Position numbers and translations under genes: made by a program | Part shown: positions 25,910 to 34,340 of the stretch, one piece after another | How positions within the stretch are numbered: the stretch's first letter is position 1 | Layout: each line of letters starts with the position of its first letter | The notes under the pieces: model-generated | The model's database searches: none | Seen by the model: the letters and a program-made list of their open reading frames with translations, nothing else | What the model was told of the DNA's origin: nothing | DNA from: an uncultured Trueperaceae bacterium | Lineage (GTDB): Bacteria; Deinococcota; Deinococci; Deinococcales; Trueperaceae | Assembly: GCA_913057685.1 (NCBI GenBank) | Contig: CAJXOA010000023.1 | Coordinates: 1 to 38,893, forward strand | Direction of reading: 5' to 3' | DNA: 38,893 nucleotides

Positions 25910-26829
25910 GGGGCGTCCCCCGCGGACGCGCCGGCCCGGGCACCGCGCAGGATCGCGTCCGCGACGCCCTCCTGCGCCGTGGTCGCGAGGGCCGTCGGGT
26001 CGACGGGCGGCCGCGCGCCGGTCGCCAGCACGAACGTCGTGTCGCCGTCGAACGGCGTGTGCGACGGCCGCGTGACGCGGGCGATGCCGGCGTGCGCCGA
26101 CGTCGCGAGCGCGCGGGCGCCGGCCGCGTCGAGGGTCGCGTCGGTGGCGACGACGACGAGGGTCGTCTGCGTGCCCGCGACGAGGGGCGCCGCCCCGCCG
26201 TCGGGCGGGGTCGCGCGCCCGGCGACGGGCGTGCCGTCCGGCGCGACGAGGGCGCCCGCGGCGTTGGAGACCGCGAGCACCCCGAGCGTCGCGCCGCCCT
26301 TCATTCGCCGCGAGACGCTGCCGACGCCGGACCGGACGGCGTGCTCCATCCCGGCGAGCTTCCCGACGGTCGCGCCGGCCCCCACCCCGACGGCGCCCTC
26401 CGCGACCGGCCCGTCGTGCGCGGCGTCGGTCGCCGCGCGCCCCTCCGCCGCGCCGGGCCGGACGTCCGCCCGGCCGACCGCGAGGTCGTACAGGACCGCG
26501 GCGGGGACGATTGCGACGGGACCGGCGGGCGTCGGGACGCCCTCCCCCGCCGCCTCGAGGGCGGCCATCACGCCCCCTGCCGCGTCGAGGCCGAAGGCGC
26601 TCCCGCCCGTCAGCAGCAGGGCGTGGACGGTCGAGACGGTCGCGGCGGGGTCGAGGAGGGCCGCCTCGCGCGTGCCGGGCGCCGCCCCGAGGACGCGGCC
26701 GGAGCCGACCGCCCCACCGGGCGGGGCGAGGACGACCGTGCAGCCGGTCCGGGCGCCTGCGTCGGTCCAGTGCCCGACGCGCAGGCCGGGCACCGCCGTC
26801 AGGCCGGGGTCCGCCTCGCCGTGCGTCAC
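25906..26829 (-). CDS. P1-family (S58/DmpA-NylC-like) self-processing peptidase
   Basis: 307 aa. It contains GLRVGHWTDAGARTGCTVVL near the start, LLTGGSAFGLDAAGGV, GAVGVGAGATVGK and GTQTTLVVVATDATL. This is the DmpA/NylC N-terminal-nucleophile family, made as a precursor that cleaves itself into two chains. The cleavage site should lie just before a Thr of TQTTLVVVATD; in NylC the preceding residue is Asn, but here it is Gln. Family members hydrolyse D- or beta-amino-acid peptides and nylon oligomers, so a role in trimming unusual peptides such as wall fragments is possible but inferred from its place after a penicillin-binding protein. It overlaps pbp1A and pdxT by four bases each. Confidence 0.88.
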   Translation of the reverse strand: MTHGEADPGLTAVPGLRVGHWTDAGARTGCTVVLAPPGGAVGSGRVLGAAPGTREAALLDPAATVSTVHALLLTGGSAFGLDAAGGVMAALEAAGEGVPTPAGPVAIVPAAVLYDLAVGRADVRPGAAEGRAATDAAHDGPVAEGAVGVGAGATVGKLAGMEHAVRSGVGSVSRRMKGGATLGVLAVSNAAGALVAPDGTPVAGRATPPDGGAAPLVAGTQTTLVVVATDATLDAAGARALATSAHAGIARVTRPSHTPFDGDTTFVLATGARPPVDPTALATTAQEGVADAILRGARAGASAGDAP

Positions 26830-29024
26830 GGGGCGATCTCCTCGAGGTACGCATCCAATCGGGCGCTGGGCACCGCGACGAGTTCGATGCGGTCCACCGG
26901 CGTCGACGCGGTCGCGCGCCGCCCGGTGGCGGTATCGATCGGGATCTCCACCTCCAGCGCGCCGGCGAGGCTGCGGTCGGGGAGGTCGGTGCCCTCGAGG
27001 AAGGCGGCGCGCGTCCCGCCGGGGTCGGCGGTGCCGGTCGCCCGGTCGAACCGCAGGAAGGTGACGCCGTCGGGCACCGGGAAGCCGTCCGGGTCGGCCG
27101 GCACGCCGGTGAGGGCGCCCTGCACGAAGTCCTTCCAGACGTAGATCGGTTGCCGGGAGCTGTTCACCAGGTCGGTGGTGCCGTCCTCGAGGGTCATGGT
27201 GCGGGGCAGCGACCCGCTCTGGTCGTTGCCGATCCACACTGCGGCGGTGATCTCGGGGGTGGTGCCGAGGAACCAGATGTCGCGCTCGTCGTTCGTCGTG
27301 CCGGTCTTGCCGGCGACGTACCGGCCGGGGAGCGCCGCACGCCAGGAGAAGGCGGTCGGGCCGCGATCCTCGACGTTGCCGCGCAGCAGGTCCAGCACGA
27401 GGTACGCCGTCGTTTCCTCCCACACGCGGTGGCGGCGGGGGGCGGCCTCGTAGAGGACGTTGCCTTCGGCGTCCTCGACGCGGGTCACGAAGTGCGGTTC
27501 GACCCGCACCCCGCCGTTCGCGAAGGCGGAGAAGCCGCTGGCGTGCTGCAGGGGGGTGACCTCGAACGACCCGAGCGCGAGGCTGTAGTACGGCTCGACG
27601 TCGTACCCGAGTTCGCGGGCGCGTTGCGCGACGGCGTCGGGCGAGGCCGCCTCGAGCGCCTTGACGGCGGGGATGTTGCGCGAGAGGTTCAGGTGCTCGC
27701 GGATCGTGGCCGCCCCGACGAACGTGTCGTCGTGGTTGCCGGGCTCGTACGGCGGTTGGCCGCGCTGGTTGAACGCCGTCGCTTCGTCGACGAGGACGGT
27801 GGCCTGGTGGAAGCCGGCCTCCTCGATGGCGGTGGCGTAGGCGATCGGTTTGAACGAACTGCCGGGCTGGCGGTTCGCCTGCGTCACGCGGTTGAGTTCC
27901 CCTTCGCGCACGCCGGGCCGCAACTTCTCGCCGACCATCGCCAGCACCCCGCCGGTGGCGGGGTCGAGCCCGACGATCGCGAGTTGCGCGCCGTCGGGCA
28001 GCTCCGCGTCGAGGGCCGCGCGGTTGGCGGCCGCCTGCGCTTGGACGTCGATGGTGGTGGTGACGCGCAGGCCGCCCCGCCCGAAGACGGCGGCCTCCCC
28101 GAAGCGGTCGGTCAGCCAGTTGCGGACGGCGACGACGACGTGCCAATTCAGCTCGCTGCTGATCGAGTCCTGCACGAGGACCGCGTCGCCGGTCGGGGTG
28201 GCGGACACGAGGCTGCCGTCGGGGGCGTACGTGACGTCCCACCCGCGCGGTTCGAGCGGGTAGCGCCAGGCGCGGTCGGCGGCCTCGCGACTGAGGGTGC
28301 CCTGCCGCACCATGCGGTCGAGGACGGTGCGCATCGAGGCGCGCGTCGTCGCGAAGTCGGCGTGGCGGGCGTTCGGCGCGGGGATGAGGCGGGCGAGGTA
28401 GAGGCCTTCGGCGAGGTTGAGTTCGATCGGGTCCTTGCCGAAGTACGTTTGCGCCGCGGCGCGGATCCCGTAGACGTTGCCGCCCCAGAAGACGACGTTG
28501 ACGTAGCGCTGCAGGATCTCGGGTTTCGTGAGGCGCCGCTCGAGTTGGATGGCGAGCAGCAGCTCCTTCGCCTTGCGCTCGAGCGAGCGGTCGGCGCGGA
28601 TGTCCGCCAGCACGGTGTTCTTGACGACCTGCGTCGTGATGCTGGAGCCGCCCCGGTCGCCGCCCCCGACGAACTCCTCGTAGAAGGCGCGGGCGATGGC
28701 GGGGAGGTCGAACCCGTAGTGCTGGAAGAACTGGTCGTCCTCGTACGCCACGATCGCCTGCAACGCCGCGGGACTGATCTCGTCGAGGCCGACGGGGATG
28801 CGGTTGGTCGAGGCGCGGTCCTCGCCGGTGACCGGCACGATCCGGCCGATGCGGGTGCCGTCGCGGGCGTACACCTCGCTCGTGGCGGTGAACTCGAGGG
28901 CGACGACGGCGCCCAGGTCGGGCAGCTCCTGCGACCACTTGAGCGCCGCGACGGCGAACCACGACCCGACCGACACCAGGCCGGCGAACACGGCGAGCAG
29001 CAGCCCCTGCACGAGCCTCGTCAC
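26826..29024 (-). CDS. class A penicillin-binding protein (transglycosylase/transpeptidase)
   Basis: Bifunctional peptidoglycan synthase of 732 aa, PBP1A type. A membrane anchor spans about residues 4-27. The GT51 glycosyltransferase has catalytic Glu95 in AYEDDQFFQHYG, then GGSSITTQVVKN and RKAKELLLAIQLE. The transpeptidase domain has nucleophile Ser389 and Lys392 (SSFK), Ser448-Arg-Asn450 (SRN) and Lys573-Thr-Gly (KTG). All catalytic residues are present. The GTG at 29024 is preferred, with TACACT seven bases upstream. It begins a four-gene overlapping chain with the P1 peptidase, pdxT and ppa. Confidence 0.95.
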   Translation of the reverse strand: MTRLVQGLLLAVFAGLVSVGSWFAVAALKWSQELPDLGAVVALEFTATSEVYARDGTRIGRIVPVTGEDRASTNRIPVGLDEISPAALQAIVAYEDDQFFQHYGFDLPAIARAFYEEFVGGGDRGGSSITTQVVKNTVLADIRADRSLERKAKELLLAIQLERRLTKPEILQRYVNVVFWGGNVYGIRAAAQTYFGKDPIELNLAEGLYLARLIPAPNARHADFATTRASMRTVLDRMVRQGTLSREAADRAWRYPLEPRGWDVTYAPDGSLVSATPTGDAVLVQDSISSELNWHVVVAVRNWLTDRFGEAAVFGRGGLRVTTTIDVQAQAAANRAALDAELPDGAQLAIVGLDPATGGVLAMVGEKLRPGVREGELNRVTQANRQPGSSFKPIAYATAIEEAGFHQATVLVDEATAFNQRGQPPYEPGNHDDTFVGAATIREHLNLSRNIPAVKALEAASPDAVAQRARELGYDVEPYYSLALGSFEVTPLQHASGFSAFANGGVRVEPHFVTRVEDAEGNVLYEAAPRRHRVWEETTAYLVLDLLRGNVEDRGPTAFSWRAALPGRYVAGKTGTTNDERDIWFLGTTPEITAAVWIGNDQSGSLPRTMTLEDGTTDLVNSSRQPIYVWKDFVQGALTGVPADPDGFPVPDGVTFLRFDRATGTADPGGTRAAFLEGTDLPDRSLAGALEVEIPIDTATGRRATASTPVDRIELVAVPSARLDAYLEEIAP

Positions 29025-29031
29025 GTCCCGG

Positions 29032-29037
29032 AGTGTA
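29032..29037 (-). promoter_or_regulatory. leaderless -10 hexamer of the pbp1A operon
   Basis: TACACT, seven bases before GTG 29024, located after the pdxS terminator. Confidence 0.5.
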
Positions 29038-29072
29038 CCGCCCCGCTCCGGGGTGCACCGCCGCGCACGCGT

Positions 29073-29100
29073 CGCGCCCCCACCGGGGGGTGGGGGCGCG
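29073..29100 (-). terminator. terminator hairpin after pdxS
   Basis: A perfect 12-bp stem (29073-29084 with 29089-29100) around a four-base loop, 39 bases after the pdxS stop and upstream of the pbp1A promoter. Confidence 0.7.
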
Positions 29101-29139
29101 CCGTCCCGGGCGGGGCCGGGCGGTCGTCGGGGTAGGGGA

Positions 29140-30084
29140 TCACCAGCCGCGGCCGGCGAGCAACTCCGTTTCGTCGAGGGTGTCGATGTCGATGCCGACC
29201 ATCGCTTCGCCCAGGCCGCGACTGACGTCGGCGAGGACGTCGGGGTCGTCGTAGTGCGTGGTGGCTTTGACGATCGCTTCGGCGCGACGGCTCCAGGCGC
29301 GGTGCTTCTCCGCGACGTCGTCGACGCCGGGCGCGCTCTTGAAGATGCCGGAGCCGACGAACACGCCGTCGACGCCGATCTGCATCATCAACGCCGCGTC
29401 GGCGGGGGTGGCGATGCCGCCCGCCGCGAAGTTCGGGACCGGCAGGGCGCCGTGCTCGCGGACGTAGCGCACGAGGTCGACGGGCGCACCGTGCTCCTTG
29501 GCGTACGTCATGACCTCCTCGGCGGGCATGGCGTGGATCCGGCGGATCTCACCGAGGACGCTGCGGGCGTGCCGAACCGCTTCGACGACGTTGCCGGTGC
29601 CGGCCTCGCCCTTCGTGCGGATCATGCTCGCGCCCTCGCCGATGCGGCGCAGCGCCTCCCCGACGTTCGTCGCGCCGTTCACGAACGGCACCGTGAAGGC
29701 GAACTTGTCGACGTGGAACGCCTCGTCGGCGGGGGTGAGGACCTCGCTCTCGTCGATGAAGTCGACCCCGAGCGCCTGCAGGATCTGCGCCTCGACGAAG
29801 TGCCCGATGCGGACCTTCGCCATGACGGGGATCGAGACCGCCTCGACGATCCCGCGGATCATGTCGGGGTCGGACATGCGGGCGACGCCGCCCTCCTTGC
29901 GGATGTCGGCGGGGACCCGCTCGAGCGCCATGACGGCGGTCGCGCCGGCGTCCTCGGCGATGCGCGCCTGGTCGGCGTCGATGACGTCCATGATGACGCC
30001 ACCCTTGAACATTTCGGCGAAGCCGGTCTTCACCATCGCGGTGCCGGTCGTCGCCGGCGTGCTGTCGTTGCGCTCGTTGCTCAC
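29140..30084 (-). CDS. pdxS: pyridoxal 5'-phosphate synthase subunit PdxS
   Basis: 314 aa. It condenses ribose 5-phosphate, glyceraldehyde 3-phosphate and ammonia into PLP as part of a dodecamer that binds PdxT. Asp36 (MDVIDADQA) and the Schiff-base Lys90 in MAKVRIGHF correspond to the known catalytic pair; [16 protein letters not shown] carries the second lysine. The sequence is highly conserved ([21 protein letters not shown]). The GTG start at 30084 has an unusually strong TGGGGAGGA ribosome binding site about six bases upstream, with a CACAAT hexamer further on, so the transcript is leadered. TpiA in this window makes one of its substrates. Confidence 0.97.
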   Translation of the reverse strand: MSNERNDSTPATTGTAMVKTGFAEMFKGGVIMDVIDADQARIAEDAGATAVMALERVPADIRKEGGVARMSDPDMIRGIVEAVSIPVMAKVRIGHFVEAQILQALGVDFIDESEVLTPADEAFHVDKFAFTVPFVNGATNVGEALRRIGEGASMIRTKGEAGTGNVVEAVRHARSVLGEIRRIHAMPAEEVMTYAKEHGAPVDLVRYVREHGALPVPNFAAGGIATPADAALMMQIGVDGVFVGSGIFKSAPGVDDVAEKHRAWSRRAEAIVKATTHYDDPDVLADVSRGLGEAMVGIDIDTLDETELLAGRGW

Positions 30085-30113
30085 GGTTCGTCCTCCCCAG
30101 ACGGATTTCCTTC

Positions 30114-30119
30114 ATTGTG
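30114..30119 (-). promoter_or_regulatory. candidate -10 hexamer of pdxS
   Basis: CACAAT, 29 bases before the GTG, leaving a short leader with the Shine-Dalgarno site at 30091-30097. No clear -35 was found. Confidence 0.35.
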
Positions 30120-30184
30120 CCGCACGGGCGCGCCGCGCGTGAGGGGCGGGCACACAGTCGGGCGCCGCGCGGGGTGGGGCGACG

Positions 30185-31249
30185 TCACCGGCCGCCGGCC
30201 CGCGCGCCGGTGAAGGTCACGTACCGCTCGAGGACCTCGAGGCCGGCACCGGCGTCGAGCAGTTCGCCGGCGCGCCCGACGCCGTCGGCGATGCTGCTGG
30301 CGCGGTCGGCGAGGTACAGCGCCGCACCGGCGTTGAGTTGCACGACGTCGCGGGTCGGTCCGCGCGTCTCCCCCGCCAGGATCGCGCGGGCCGCCGCGGC
30401 GTTCGTCGCCGCGTCGCCCCCCGCGAGCGCCGCGGCGGGCGCCCGGTCGAGACCGACCTCCTCGGGGGTGAGGACGTGATCGACGATCTCGCCGTCGGCG
30501 CGGAGTTCGGCGTAGACGCTTTCGCCGGAGATCGTGAAGTCGTCGAGGCCGTCGCCGTGCACGACGAGGGCGCGCTCCAGCCCGAGACCGCGGAGGACCT
30601 CGGCGAGGGTGCGGGTGAGGGCGGGCCCGTACGTGCCGAGCAGTTGCCGGTCGGCGGCGGCGGGGTTCGTGAGGGGCCCGAGGTTGTTGAAGATCGTCCG
30701 GGCGCGCAGGTCGGCGCGGATGGGCGCGACGAACTTCATGGCGGGGTGGTGCTGGCGGGCGTACAGGAACGCGACGCCGACCTCCCCGAGGGCGGTGGCG
30801 AGCGCGTCGGGGGGGACGTCCAGGTGCACGCCGAGCGCCTCGAGGACGTCGGCGCTACCGCTCTTCTTCGTCACCCCGCGGTTGCCGTGCTTCGCGACCG
30901 GCACGCCGCCGGCCGCCGCAACGAACGTCGCGGTGGTGCTGACGTTGATCGTCGAGCGGCCCGTGCCACCCGTCCCGCAGATGTCGAGCAGCGGGCCGTC
31001 CACGTCGGCGTCGACGCGGATGGAGCGGTCGCGCATCGCTTCGGCGAAGCCGACGATCTCCTCCACCGTCTCGCCGCGCGTCCGCAGGGCGGCGAGGAGG
31101 GCGGCGGCCTGCATCTGCGACAGGTCGCCGTCCATCAGGCGGCCCATGACGGCGCGCGCCTCGTCGCGGGGGAGCGTCGCGCCGTCGAACACCGCCCCGA
31201 GGGTGGCGGCGACGTCGAAGGTCGGGCGGTCGGAGGGAGCGTCGCTCAT
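30185..31249 (-). CDS. trpD: anthranilate phosphoribosyltransferase
   Basis: 354 aa. It joins anthranilate to phosphoribosyl pyrophosphate in tryptophan synthesis. The glycine-rich phosphoribosyl-binding loop is DICGTGGTGRSTINVST (89-105), followed by VAKHGNRGVTKKSGSADVLE (118-137). In most TrpD the loop reads GTGGDG; here the Asp is Thr, a small departure in an otherwise standard enzyme. No other trp gene is in the window. In-frame ATG codons at 31261 and 31258 precede the chosen one. The start at 31249 is favoured by a weak CATGAT hexamer seven bases upstream and by the predicted protein start MSDAPSDRP. Confidence 0.88.
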   Translation of the reverse strand: MSDAPSDRPTFDVAATLGAVFDGATLPRDEARAVMGRLMDGDLSQMQAAALLAALRTRGETVEEIVGFAEAMRDRSIRVDADVDGPLLDICGTGGTGRSTINVSTTATFVAAAGGVPVAKHGNRGVTKKSGSADVLEALGVHLDVPPDALATALGEVGVAFLYARQHHPAMKFVAPIRADLRARTIFNNLGPLTNPAAADRQLLGTYGPALTRTLAEVLRGLGLERALVVHGDGLDDFTISGESVYAELRADGEIVDHVLTPEEVGLDRAPAAALAGGDAATNAAAARAILAGETRGPTRDVVQLNAGAALYLADRASSIADGVGRAGELLDAGAGLEVLERYVTFTGARAGGR

Positions 31250-31303
31250 GGGCGGCATCATGGCACGCCCGGCCGGGCGGCGCGGCCGCCCACGAGCCGC
31301 TGC

Positions 31304-31309
31304 TACCCT
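31304..31309 (+). promoter_or_regulatory. leaderless -10 hexamer of the SARP-type gene
   Basis: TACCCT preceded by TGC, six bases before ATG 31316. Confidence 0.55.
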
Positions 31310-31315
31310 CGCGGC

Positions 31316-34006
31316 ATGACGGCGTCGACGGCGCCCCCGGGGGCCGCCCCCGGCGCGCCCACCTCCCCCTACGCGGTCCGCGTGCTGGGCGGACTGGAGG
31401 TCCTGGCCGACGGGACGCCCGTCGCGATCCGCTCACGCAAGGGGGTCGCCGTCGTGGCCTACCTCGCCGCGGTCGGTGCGCCGGTCGACCGCGGGGTGCT
31501 CGCCGACGTCCTGTGGCCCGAACGGGACGAGGCCAGCGCACGGAACAACCTCCGGGTGACGCTCGCGACCCTCAAACGTCGGGCGCCCGGCCTGATCCAC
31601 GCGCGTCGCACCGACCTCCGCCTCGCCGACGGCGTCACCGTCGATCGCGACGCGCTCCTGTCCGCCTGGCGCGACCGGCCACGCACGCCCGCGCCCGACG
31701 CGCTGTTCGCACCGCTCCTCGACGGCGTCACGGTGCCCGAGACGGAGGCGTTCGAAGCGTGGCTCGCGGAGGAACGGGGGCGCTGGCGGGCGACGCTGCT
31801 GCGCACCCTCGACGCCGCCGTGGACGCTGCGACGGCGGCGGACGACGCGGCGCTCGCGACCGCCCTGCTGGAGCGCTCCCTGGACGTCGACCCGTGGGAC
31901 GAGACGCGGGTCGCGCGGGTGGTGGATGCGTTCGTGGCGCAGGGGCGGACCGCCGCGGCGGTCCGCCGCTTCGACACCTTCGCCGCGATGGTGCGCAGCG
32001 AGATGGGGATCGAACCGGATCCCGACCTCGCAGCGCGCGTGCGGGCCGCTCGCGCCGACGCGACGCCGCCGACGGCGGCGGACGATCCGCGCCACCCGGC
32101 GCCGCGCGTCGGGCAGGAGGACGCCCTCGCCCAGGTCCGCGCCGCCCTCGCCGACGCGACGACCCCGTTGCTCGTCGTGCGTGGGCCGCCCGGCGCCGGC
32201 GCGTCGCGGTTGGTCCGCGACGGCCTGGCCGCCGGCCCTCCGCCCGGGATCGATGGACGGGACCCACCCCGCGTGTCGCTGGAGGGCATCGAGGACGCCG
32301 ATGCGGCGTGGGCGCGCCTCGCCGACGCGCTCGCCGTCGGGGAGGCGGACGGCGGACCGGTCGAGGCGCTCGTCGCGGCCTGCACCGGACCGACGCTGTG
32401 GTGGTTCGACGACGTGCACGGCGCCCTCGCGCCCGCGCTGGCGCCCGGCCTCGCGACGCTCCTGGAGCGTGCACGGCACCTGCGGGTGGTCGTCGCGGGG
32501 CACGACGCGGTCGGGTGGGCGGGGGAACGAACGATCGACGTGCCGCCCCTGACGCCGGAGGAGGGAGCCGACCTGCTGCGGACCTTCCTGCCCGAGGGTC
32601 GCGCGCCCGACGGGCTCGACCCCACCCACCTCGCGGCGTGGGCGCAGGGGCACGCCCTCGCGCTGGTGTTGACCGGGGCCCGGCTCCGGGCGGCAGGGGG
32701 CGCGGAGATCGCGCCCGACGGCGCCCCTCCCCCGGCCGTCCTGCGGGAGGGACCGTACGGCCTGACCGAGCGCCATCGGTCGTTGGCGACGGCGGTCGCG
32801 ACCGGCCTCCAGGGCGTCGGGGGCGGACGGCGGGCGCTGTTGGCGGCGGTGGCGACGGCGCGGGCGCCCGCCGCCTGCGAGGCGGTGGCGGCGCTCCTCG
32901 ACCGCGACGTCCACCTCACCGCCCGCAGCTTGGATGCCGAGGTACGGCGCGGCGCGGTGCGGGTGGTGCGCGGTCCGGGGGGAGCGCCGCACTACGCGCC
33001 GGAGCCCGCCTACGCGTGGGCGGTGTCGGCCCGGGCTCCCGGGGGACGGGACGCGCCCCCCACCCTCGCCGCCCGCCACGCCCGCTGGTTCCTCGAGCAA
33101 GCCCGGGAGGCGGCCGACCGCACGCAGGGGCCGTACGAAGCGCGCCTCCTGGAGCGGGTGGGGTGGGCGATGGACGACGTCGATGCGGCGCTCGACACCC
33201 TCGAGCGACGGGACGCGGTCGAGGCGCTCCACACGGCGGTCGCGCTCGCGCCCCTCCACCGTCGCTTCGATCGGTCGCGTCCCGCGCTCCGGCGCATCGC
33301 GCGGCTCGAGGCGGCGGTCGGCGACCGCCTCGATGCCCGCGCGCGCAGCGACGCCGCGCACGCGCGCGGCACGCTGGCGCTCCTCGCGGCGCGATGGGGC
33401 GACGCTCGCGAGGCGCTCGCGGCGGCGCTCACCGCGCGCGAGAGGGAGGGGGACCCGGTGCGGTTGGCGGAGACGCGGATGGCGTGGGGGATCCTCGAGG
33501 GGCAACGGGGGGCGTTCGACGAGGCGCGCCGCACCCTGGAGGGTGCCGCCGCCCTGCTGGGCGACGACCGGGCGTCGTGGACCCGGGCGGCGGTGGCGAT
33601 GAACCTCGCGAACGTGCACGCCCAAGCGGGGGCGGACGCCGACGCGGTCGCCGCCTTCGCCGACGCGACGCGGCGCTTCCACGAGCTGGGCGACCTGGAG
33701 GGGGCGGCCGGTGCGGCGCTCGGGTGGCTGGGGGCGGCGGCGACGGTGGGCGAGGCGCGCCAAGCGCGGTTGTCGCTCCGGCGCCTGATCGAGGTCGTGG
33801 AGCGAATGGACGAGGGGGGCGACGTGCGCCTCGCCGGCGCCTTCCAGGATGCGGTGTTGCGCCTCCGGGACGCCGGCATGGACGCCTACGCCCGGGACGT
33901 GCGGGCGCTCGCGAAGCGCGTCGCGACGGCGTTCGGGTGGGCGGACGACCCGCGGGCGGGGCCGGTGGTCGCGACCCTGCTGGCTACGGACGCGCCGGAA
34001 CCGTGA
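31316..34006 (+). CDS. SARP/BTAD-family regulator with degenerate P-loop and TPR-like tail
   Basis: 896 aa. The N-terminal OmpR-type winged helix spans about residues 18-112 (VRVLGGLEVLADGTPVAIRS, VLADVLWPERDEASARNNLR). The bacterial transcriptional activation domain follows (about 130-245, GIEPDPDLAARVRAA at its end). The centre looks like a STAND/AAA-type NTPase with GPPGAGAS at 290-297 and LWWFDDVHGA at 361-370. The P-loop lysine is replaced by Ala296, so ATP binding is doubtful. The last 400 residues are alpha-helical with TPR-like repeats (ARSDAAHARGTLALLAARWG, MAWGILEGQRGAFDEARRTL). Such proteins activate nearby or secondary-metabolite genes; no biosynthetic cluster is visible here. Its 3' end overlaps the convergent lipoprotein gene by 23 bases. 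Confidence 0.85.
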   Translation: MTASTAPPGAAPGAPTSPYAVRVLGGLEVLADGTPVAIRSRKGVAVVAYLAAVGAPVDRGVLADVLWPERDEASARNNLRVTLATLKRRAPGLIHARRTDLRLADGVTVDRDALLSAWRDRPRTPAPDALFAPLLDGVTVPETEAFEAWLAEERGRWRATLLRTLDAAVDAATAADDAALATALLERSLDVDPWDETRVARVVDAFVAQGRTAAAVRRFDTFAAMVRSEMGIEPDPDLAARVRAARADATPPTAADDPRHPAPRVGQEDALAQVRAALADATTPLLVVRGPPGAGASRLVRDGLAAGPPPGIDGRDPPRVSLEGIEDADAAWARLADALAVGEADGGPVEALVAACTGPTLWWFDDVHGALAPALAPGLATLLERARHLRVVVAGHDAVGWAGERTIDVPPLTPEEGADLLRTFLPEGRAPDGLDPTHLAAWAQGHALALVLTGARLRAAGGAEIAPDGAPPPAVLREGPYGLTERHRSLATAVATGLQGVGGGRRALLAAVATARAPAACEAVAALLDRDVHLTARSLDAEVRRGAVRVVRGPGGAPHYAPEPAYAWAVSARAPGGRDAPPTLAARHARWFLEQAREAADRTQGPYEARLLERVGWAMDDVDAALDTLERRDAVEALHTAVALAPLHRRFDRSRPALRRIARLEAAVGDRLDARARSDAAHARGTLALLAARWGDAREALAAALTAREREGDPVRLAETRMAWGILEGQRGAFDEARRTLEGAAALLGDDRASWTRAAVAMNLANVHAQAGADADAVAAFADATRRFHELGDLEGAAGAALGWLGAAATVGEARQARLSLRRLIEVVERMDEGGDVRLAGAFQDAVLRLRDAGMDAYARDVRALAKRVATAFGWADDPRAGPVVATLLATDAPEP

Positions 34007-34340
34007 ACGCCACCTCCTGACGGGCGCACGTGCGCGCGTCCGGTTCGGAGACCGGCGTCGTCGCGACGCAGACGTCGACGGGGAGGACCGAGGCGGTGCT
34101 CGGAGGGGGCGGGTCGCCCCCGTCCGGTGCGGGCTCGTCGGGGTCCGGTGCGTCGGGTGCGGGGTCCTCGGGCGCGGGGTCCTCCGGGGCGGGCGTTTCG
34201 GGGCCAGGGGGGTCGGTCGGCGCACTCGCGGTGCCGTCGGGCCCACAGGCCGCGAGGGACACGACGAGGGCGAGGGCGGCGAGGGTGGGCCACCACGCCG
34301 GGGCGGTGGGGCGGGAGCGGGTCGTGCGCGACGTCGTCAT
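33984..34340 (-). CDS. small lipoprotein paired with the second GLUG protein
   Basis: 118 aa. The signal peptide ends in lipobox LAAC (lipidated Cys32), followed by a Pro/Asp/Glu-rich linker (about 40-82) and a short tail with Cys91 and Cys105 (VCV...CAR). The cysteines are 14 positions apart, exactly as Cys37 and Cys51 in the lipoprotein at 17062-17241, and the surrounding VCV, CA and terminal residues also resemble it. The start overlaps the GLUG stop by four bases (ATGA), and the stop overlaps the end of the convergent SARP gene. The function is unknown; an inferred envelope-anchored partner of the GLUG protein. Confidence 0.75.
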   Translation of the reverse strand: MTTSRTTRSRPTAPAWWPTLAALALVVSLAACGPDGTASAPTDPPGPETPAPEDPAPEDPAPDAPDPDEPAPDGGDPPPPSTASVLPVDVCVATTPVSEPDARTCARQEVAFTVPARP

